From positions 21,513,583 to 21,577,582 of the forward strand of contig JACBWW010000008.1 in NCBI GenBank assembly GCA_020086605.1: a stretch of 64,000 nt of DNA, written 5' to 3'. Below, in pieces: positions 55,701 to 64,000 of the stretch. The DNA is from Lanius collurio. Lineage: Eukaryota; Chordata; Aves; Passeriformes; Laniidae. Positions within the stretch are counted from its first letter, which is position 1. Each line of letters starts with the position of its first letter. Made by a program: the position numbers and the translations under genes. A model generated the notes under the pieces. That model did not search any database. It had not been told where the DNA came from and saw only the letters and a list, made by a program, of their open reading frames with translations.

Positions 55701-58700
55701 GAAATGCGTATTCATATTATGTTAAAGTGGCTATCCTTAACGATTAGCTATTATATGTCAGGAAACTGATCATAAATTTGAAATATTCTGTAGGAAAATG
55801 AATTATAATGTTGAAACTGAGTTCTCTGTACTGTAATAATTTTGAAATGAGGTCATCTACTTCTCCTGGTCAGTGCTTTTTAAGGCAATGATATTGAAGT
55901 GATGAAGATACCCTTGATGATACTTTAACCTCACCTTGTGGTTTCACATCTTGGTAGGTAATAAATGAGACTGGTAATTGTGCTGTACTAAACGAAAATA
56001 TATGAATCTACCCACAGGTATGTGAAGAAGTTATTTTAGCATAAATTCTGATTTCTCTGTTTCTACCTAGAAATGCCTAAATGTACCCCTAAGATCAGCA
56101 ATATGCTACAGTTACACCAAAATATTCTTCTGTATTTTAGCCTAAATTAAAGTGTCAAACTATCTGTTTATAGATCTTATTCTATATGAATTTTTCTACC
56201 TTTTTCTCCTTCAACAGGATTTATACTCAACCAGCTTGTCTTGCAAGATGTATATTTTACATTATCTTGGCAAAATAATTTCACTGTGGGATATTCCCTT
56301 TCCTTCTGTTCTTGTCTGCCTATTCTTGCTATTTTGCTTCTGTGAGATCTGCTGCTTCTGTGGGTACTGAGTGAGCTGATTTAACTACCTAACCAAACAC
56401 CAATTCTTTTTTTTTTTTAAGGAAAGGATATTTTTCTCTTGGGTCAACCATAAAAATCCATTCTTCTTTACTTTCCTGGTAGCTGTGGCCAGTATGGGCA
56501 GGAAATTCAAGAGAGTCCCTATCTTTTTTCAGTCATCAATTGTTAATTTAGCATTTTTGTGACACAAAATAGTACCGACGTAATAGACAGTGCAGGTGAT
56601 AATGAAGGAGACAGCAAAAATTTGCTCAGGTGGCAACTAAAGTGGTCTTAAAAAATGTTTTTAATACAGATTGTTTCTTTCAAGAAAGGAGGGAGGAAGA
56701 AAATGAAAGGGAAAGTACACATAAATTTGCAAATAAGAATAAAATTATTTTGCCTGTATTTGAGGATGGCCATCAACATTTCCCAGGGTATCACTTTTAT
56801 GAAGTTGTTGAATTTTTCCCTCATGATGTAGTGCTGTTTTTTTCTGATCCTTCTCATATCTTTGTCTTAGCACCATAAATAAATATTCCACTCACATTCA
56901 CCTCTGCTTGTCCTTTTTTATATCATTTGAGTACCTTCTGCTGACTTTACAAAATTGTGTCCCTGAATCCTTTAAGGTACATTTAGATTCAGTACATTTG
57001 TAGAAACCCAAGGTCTCAAAGGTAGAATTTAATTGGTTGTTAAATAGTAAACTGCAAACACAGATTGGCATTTATGTAGCAGTATAATAATATAATAATT
57101 CATATCAAAAAACCTGAGAAATTTCACCTCTTAACTCTAAATGAAATATATTTTTTAAATATTTCTGAAATTTAGGAGCTTTTTTCCTACCCCATAGGCC
57201 AATCTCACTTTTTTCTCACTATCATTTATCTACGCTTTAAACTAGAAAAAGATTTAAATGATTATATAGAACATTCAGGCACTGTACTGAGGAACTAAAA
57301 TACCTTCTAGCTCCATGAAAAACACCAAGATTTTCACTCAATTGTCATTAAAATAAAAAGCTAGACAATGATTTCCAGATCTTCCTTACCCAAATACCTA
57401 GCATTTCCTTTTTTCTGAGAGCTTACAATACTTCAGAATTCTGCAATGGTCCGTGTTGAATGATAAGCTCAAAGACAAGCTCTGGTTATGGTCGTTATGG
57501 TCATTAGACAGTAGCAGTGGAATGCTGCTTGGAAAGGCCAACATTTTCTTACAACAGATAAAACTTGGTACTAAAAGGTACTAGCTAGGCATATTGTTAG
57601 TGAGACAATACTATAAAATGTTCAATCATATTGTAATTTCACTCTCTCTTCCATATGGGAAAAGTTTGACACAGGCCACTGAAATTTCTATGTCCCTAAC
57701 AACAGTTGTGAAAGCCAAGCAATAGATTCTCAGTATCTCCCAGCTATACAAAATGTACTACTTTGATTCAAGTAGATTGCTAATGTAAAGTAACTTACCA
57801 GCCTTACATGATTTTAAATTGTATTTCTGCAAAAACACTTCTATTTTACTTTATGTGTAAAATCCATTTTATATTGGAGCACTACAAGAAAAAGCACAAT
57901 TGTTTACAAGCAGTAAAAAAAAAGTCCCCAGATTTCCTCTGCTTGAAATATAATATGAACTGAAACTATGATACTGTGATAAAAAGACCACTCTTCTGTA
58001 ACACTGAGGTATTTCTACTAACTCTCTTTTCCCTTTAAGGTTTAGTTTTGGTATCAAAGACATATCACTTGAATACCTATGTCAAATACCCTCTTTATTC
58101 TGTTATCTACTTTCTGATTCACTCTATCTGAGTTTGATCTGTTTGTTACAGTTCTGACACTTGAAATATTTCTTTGGTGCACTTCTTTCAATGGATGAAA
58201 ACATTCAGATGCAGTATTAATGATAAACAAACCATTATCAACTCCAACTCTCATCCTGACCAGTTTTTTATTTATGATCCTTACTCCTGATTCTTAGTCT
58301 AATGAAGCTTCCAACTCTTGTTCTTCTAATAATACACATTTAAAATAAAAACCTTAATTAGGAAGTCTCACACTTAAGGCACCCTTTTAAATTCTCCCTC
58401 CTTAATTTCTCCATGGCTGTTCTTCCTAGTCCTTTCAAGCGCCAGTTTAATACCTTCAGTTTTTGTTTCCAAATTTCCTTTATGCATTTCACCTCATAAA
58501 CATCTTTTTTTTTTTTTTCAGAAAGTCCCTCTCACACAGATGTTTGTTCAGAGTCTGCCACCTCTTCACCACTCTCAGAGATATGTGGTGACGACTGATG
58601 CATCACTGAAGGGTACCGCTGTATCTCCCTTTTCCCTCCCCTATAGGTTGCTCATATATGCCTTCATGAGTCCTCCCACTGCTGGTTTATATTGAGTATG

Positions 58701-61700
58701 GGTTTATTTCATGTAGGAACACATCCACCCCTTGTAGAAAAATTTATTGATAATATCTTTAGTCAGCACAGTCCACGGAACAGACATCCATCTCTCTGAT
58801 CACCACATGTAGCAAAACATTTCCTTGCAACCATTAATAAACGTGAGCATTATCACAGAAACAAAAACTCAGCACTCATAATGTGTGGTGGGAAAAGATG
58901 AGAATATTCAAGGTAACTGATAATGTCTCATATCCTTCCAAAAGTAGGAAATTCTCTACGTTAACTGTCTGTGTGATCCTGTGTTGTACAGCACAAGACA
59001 CAAAACACAGAATACAATTCTATGAATTAATTATTTGAGCTAATGCTGTATCTAAACCCAAAACTTATCAGATTGGACAATTTTGTCTGTCAGCATGGAT
59101 TTGCATTTAACTGCCTTCCCTGAGGCTCCCAAATTCCTCGTCTTTGCCAGCAATCTTTTTCTTATTCTCCCCAATACTCAAGACCTTAGATGAAAACACG
59201 TCTTCATATTTTCTCTCTTCTTCCTACTCATCTAGTATTTCAGATATGTTTGAACATTTTTTCACACTTTTAAGGTATAACTTTTTTACTGTCACTACAA
59301 TGAAGTCTTCTATGTGGACCATCATTCCTATCTTAAAAAAATCAAACATACTCTACCATGGTCTTCTTAGAGAAAACACTGGTATATTTCCTTTGAAAAT
59401 AAGCATTGTATATTCTTTGTCTGTTAGATGGATTATACTAATTAGGTACTTTCTCCTCTCCTCTATATAAAATATGTCTATTTTATTTACACTTTTAAAT
59501 AATAAATTGAATAAAAATATGTATTTTACTTGTTTAAACTTAATCTTACCTTTTAATTTTTCAGTTATTCCAGTCTCTAAATTTCACCTGCCTGCTTGTC
59601 TATTTGTTCTGCCACATCACTGTCAACACCAAATACCTTACTGGCAAGAACTTTTTAGTCCTTGCTTCAGTTTAGCATCTGGGAAATATCCACTTCAGTA
59701 AGAATGCCTAAAAGAAATGTATTTATTATTAAACCATTTATAGCTGTAATGCTCTCACTATTAAAAGAAAACTTATGCAAATAAAGACAAAGCTTCTCCT
59801 TATAACTACATCAGCTAATGTAGTTGAGAGTCGAGGCCAAGTTTTCAAGTACATGAGACCATGTGTCCCTGGTTTTCTCTGTTCTAAGGTTAAAAGGAGC
59901 ATTTGTATTCATTCAGAAAAATCTTACTAAATATTTTTAAATTGTGTCTGTTATTGCTGCTGTCTGTTCCTGTGAGTTTACTTACTGCAAAGCAATGTAC
60001 TCCAGAAAACTGTGAGAGGTAGTTTTTAAAACAGACCTTGTCATAATGATACAATAACAGGATTTGGTAACTTTGCCGGAATCTTGCCTTTTTAATATTT
60101 TTTTCTTTGTTTCAGGAAAGAGGAAATAGTAAAGGAAGAAAGATTTGTTGCTTAGTTTGAGCTAGTGTTTACAATATATCAAATTTCATTGCAATTTCAA
60201 TCAGAAAATACTTTTTAAAAATTGTGTAAGACTTTTTTTTATTTAATTTTGTTAATTTTCATGTCATTCAGAATTTTGAAGCTCTTTGTCTTGGAAATCT
60301 ATCATATATCTACTGACATGCCTTGAAAGGAGTAAACCCAAACTCTCTCTTTGTATGGAATTACTTAAAGTAGGAGATTTAACTCCTATTTTAAAGAAAT
60401 TTTAACCTTCCTATTTCAACCTGCTAGAGGCTAAGCTTTTCTAAATAATAGGCAGCAATCAAATTGTATCAATTAATGTCCTATTCCATTTCCACAGAAA
60501 ATACTAAAAAAATGTTCTAGTGTAAACTTCCTGGTATGCCAATTCTTTTAAATTCTGGCTGTGCCACTCTTCTATTCATAAGAGGCAGGGAAGAAACAGC
60601 AAGAACTGAATGAAGGCCAACACAAGCAGTTGGTTAAGCTGCTCACAAATTCCATTTCCCAAGGCCTTTCCAAGTCTCAGTTTCCCAAAGGACATATTTT
60701 TTGGCTCTAAGCTTTGCAGATGTTTAACATGGTGAAGTTGGCCATCGGAAAGCAGACAAATGATCTAAAAAAATTTTTGATGGTTGTGCCCTTTAAAAGG
60801 CTGGGAAAAGTGTAGGGATTTGGCAGAGTAATTTACCTGCAAATTTTTAATTCCTAAACCTTATTGCCAAAATCCTAAACACTCATCTTTTGCACAATTC
60901 CTTTCACTGTCACTCTTTTATATTTTTGTTAGTCCTTCCTTGACATGCTTCGCATGAATTCTAATGACAATTCATAATAGACCAAAATAATATTTGAAAT
61001 GCCTTAATGTAACTTTCATTGTACACTTTGGATAGCCAACTTAGCATGTAATATAAGCTTTTGAAAAGTATCCAGTCCAATCAAGCTTGACTCCCTCAAA
61101 GGTCTGTGGATTCACTCCATCAGCTTTAAACACTTATTTGAGGACCAACACAAGCACCCTTTGCAGGTTCACAGTTACCACTGACATTCTAGGATACTAT
61201 GCAGGAATGGAAAGCACAGGAAAATGCATCATAAGTAATGTTTTGAAAACATATTTTGAAATTTTGAAGGGAGGGAGTTCATTATCAGAATCAATACATT
61301 TTCAAAGAATTCAAACCAAACCTTTTTAAACTTTGGATTCATCTTGTCATTTAATCCCATCTACTAAATAAGTACCATGTAGCTCCTCACTCACTACTCA
61401 CTCAGCCACCTGCCCTTCTAGGATGGAGTAAATGGAAAAATATAATACCTGTAGGTTGAGATAAGAACAGTTTAATAATTGAAACAAATTAATATATAAT
61501 TATAACTAATGACAATTCCAATGAGGGTGATGGTGATGACAATGATGACAGCAATAGACAGAGGGATAAAAGCCCAGAGAGGCGAGTCATGCACAGTGAC
61601 AGAGTTGCTCAGCACCTGCTGACCAATGCCCAGCCTGTCCCCCAGCAGTGACTGCTCCCTCCCAGCCAGCTCCCCCCAGCTCACACCCTGGCCATGTCAG

Positions 61701-64000
61701 CCTGTGCATGGAATATCCCTTTGGCCAGGGAAAGCCAGCTCTCCTGGCCATGCTCTCCCACCCTCTTGGGCACCTGATCACTGCAGAGCACAGGACACTG
61801 AAGTGTCCCAGATTTGGGGTGAGCACTGCTGAGCAACATCCGAAACATCTCTGAGTGCCCAGCATGATTCTCACACTGAATGCAAAGCACAGCCACGTAC
61901 CAGCTACCAGGATGAAAATTAACTCCATCCCCGCTTAAATCTGGTCATATCTAATTTGAAAATAATAAGGAAATTTTAAATATAAATTGTAATTATACAA
62001 TTTATACAGTGGGTTTGATTTTGTCCAATTTAGGAATATTGATAGAGGAAAATAAATTTTCCAGGATCCTGCATATCACCAAAGAACTAGGAATAGCCTC
62101 TGCATGTACAATGTCATAATTTTTTTTTTGTCCTCAGCTAATATTTTCTCCTTAGTGATAGTTATTTTTATTGACTGGCAACAAGACTAAATGTAGTGTT
62201 GGGAAATGTACAGAAAATTTGTTTATGGGTTCAGCTAATGAGATGTGAAGTGTATGATGTGAATGGAATTCTTTTTCTGCATCTCAGTGCATCATTGCAG
62301 AACTACTGGAAAAACAAATGAAATCCTGAAATTGAATTAGAATATGACATAAGTGGTTCTATATCCTCAAATCTTAGAGTGTCTCTTCAGATATGATTGA
62401 AAAGTATAATGTATTTTGTCTTTATTCACAAATATTTTCTCTTTCTGAATTTTCCCTCGCCTCTGCGTCATAAGTGAGCTTTTGTTGTTAGTGTCTTTAA
62501 AGCATGAGTTTACTTGTGCTTTAGAGATACTAAACTAAAACTTGCTATTTTAGAGTTCCAATCGCTCAAATAGCTTTCTGTTTCTATTTCATTTTGATTG
62601 ATTCAATAAGAGATCTAAAGAAATAATTTTCTGTGTATGCCATAGTATTAAGGTGAAGACAAAGACACTATTCAACTTTCATAAAATCAGTTGATGGGCC
62701 AGATGTAAAATCAATTAACTCTGGTGAAGTATAACCTTGTATGGCTTACTATAGTTTTCTTTCTTAGCAAGATGAGCCTGGCCAATGCTTCTGTTTCAGC
62801 AAAGTGTTAATGACAAAGTTGTAAAACTAAAATGATGAGGGAATCCCCAGAAGTTTGGAGTTCAGACAAATATTTGAAGGGTCAGATGTTTAATGCACTT
62901 CTCCAGCCTAAGAAAATCTTGCTTTGATTGATAACTCATAATTTCCACGTGGCTTTAATCTTCCATGAGGCATCTTCATTGTTCACCCTTTGTGTTAATT
63001 TCTATTCTTTGAGATTTTGATGAGGAGTGGAAAGTCACAGCATCTCTCTCAAAATCAGCATATAGATATCCTTAGCATTTTCATCACAAACTTCCTGTCA
63101 TTCTTTTGTGTCCTTTAAGCATGCAGTTATTTCTTTCCACATTTTTAAATTGACTATTTTTGTGGTACAAGTTTCTTGCAAGTATTTCTCTTAGAAGTAA
63201 AATTACACTGAATCCAGCATAACAACATTTTCTCAATTACAAATTGTTTCATTTTTCTTATCTGTAAAATGTCTGGATCTGAAATATTTTGAAAGAATAT
63301 CTGTAATAACAGTCATCATCTCCTCCTACTTGCATGTTCATACTGTGAGATTACTTAGTATCTCTTTTATATGAAATGTATAATTTTCAGACCTTAGTTC
63401 AATATGTGTCTAACACAAAGTGTGTGAATTTTCCTACTGATGATAATAGAGGGCATTAATTTTGTGTTCTTAAAGATTGGTATCTCCATAGACCCTTCCT
63501 TGAACTTTGCTCTCATTGAAATCACCCTGCTGATTTCAGGAAGAGCAGAAACAAGTTTATTAGCAGGGAGTGTCCCAGTGAAAATAAATGCACTCGCTTT
63601 TTCTAAAATAAGCAGAGAGTGAAAAGGTTTTCAGAACCACAGCACTTCTTGTAGAGAACTCTTTGGAAAGTTGACCAACATTGATAGAATTACTGGGTTT
63701 ACTTTTCTTTTATGGAAGAGAATAGGCTTACAGACAGAAAAGGTGATTTATGTCCAGGATTTTCCCCTTCTGTGTTTCATGCTGGAAAAAATGTTGACAT
63801 CCAGAGCACTATTGTCCATATTTCTTATTTTTCCAAGTGAATTAGAGAAGATAATAAATAATAAAGTAATTAGGATATATTTTTTCTAATAGTTTAATAA
63901 TTTTAATATTTTTATAAATAATTATAAGAGAAGCAGGAACTATTTTTTTTTTAATTGAGATATTTCTTAATAATTCTTTTAGGATTTTACTTAGCATATC

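Overview
The window looks like AT-rich, intergenic or intronic DNA from a bird, probably a neoavian and perhaps a passerine. The case rests on its transposable elements. There are several CR1 LINE fragments, one of which keeps the bird-type tail of two CACAGAAT copies (antisense view). There are also four long terminal repeats (LTRs) of endogenous retroviruses, three of which closely resemble LTR families I know from bird genomes. Family names come from recognition by eye, not from a database search. I found no protein-coding gene, tRNA, rRNA or CRISPR array that I can support. The longest open frames (370 to 400 codons) are by-products of a GC-rich minisatellite.

Layout. At 1-815 there is a composite CR1: an antisense 3' part is interrupted by a sense piece of CR1 ORF2. 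The stretch 816-6584 is AT-rich and non-coding, with one GC-richer patch at 5578-5775 bounded by splice-like signals. At 6590-9097 there is a minus-strand LTR-type element with TG...CA ends and a near-perfect 5-bp target-site duplication. It carries about 46 copies of a 20/21-bp GC-rich minisatellite. A 60-bp tandem duplication sits at 11476, a degraded sense CR1 at 14800-15560, and two copies of an unidentified repeat face each other in opposite orientation at 15708 and 17290. A CR1 3' end on the minus strand is at 19401-19770. A palindromic CA/TA microsatellite (two perfect 25-bp arms) lies at 23436-23485, next to an old CR1 reverse-transcriptase fragment.

From 23.8 to 43.2 kb the sequence is mostly featureless, with some simple repeats and a few GC-richer patches. 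Then come a plus-strand LTR at 43232-43809 with TATA and AATAAA signals, an old CR1 3' end at 46332-46445, and a plus-strand LTR at 48127-49108 with an exact 5-bp duplication. An old minus-strand CR1 remnant lies at about 52244-53570, and a minus-strand solo LTR at 61345-61947 has a 4-of-5 duplication. The rest is non-coding sequence in which I recognise nothing.

There are no genes here that work together. The interest lies in how the mobile elements are built and have decayed: the CR1 chimera, the LTR that hosts a CpG- and G-run-rich minisatellite, the microsatellite palindrome, and the unnamed inverted repeat pair. I saw no evidence of a new functional system and do not claim one.
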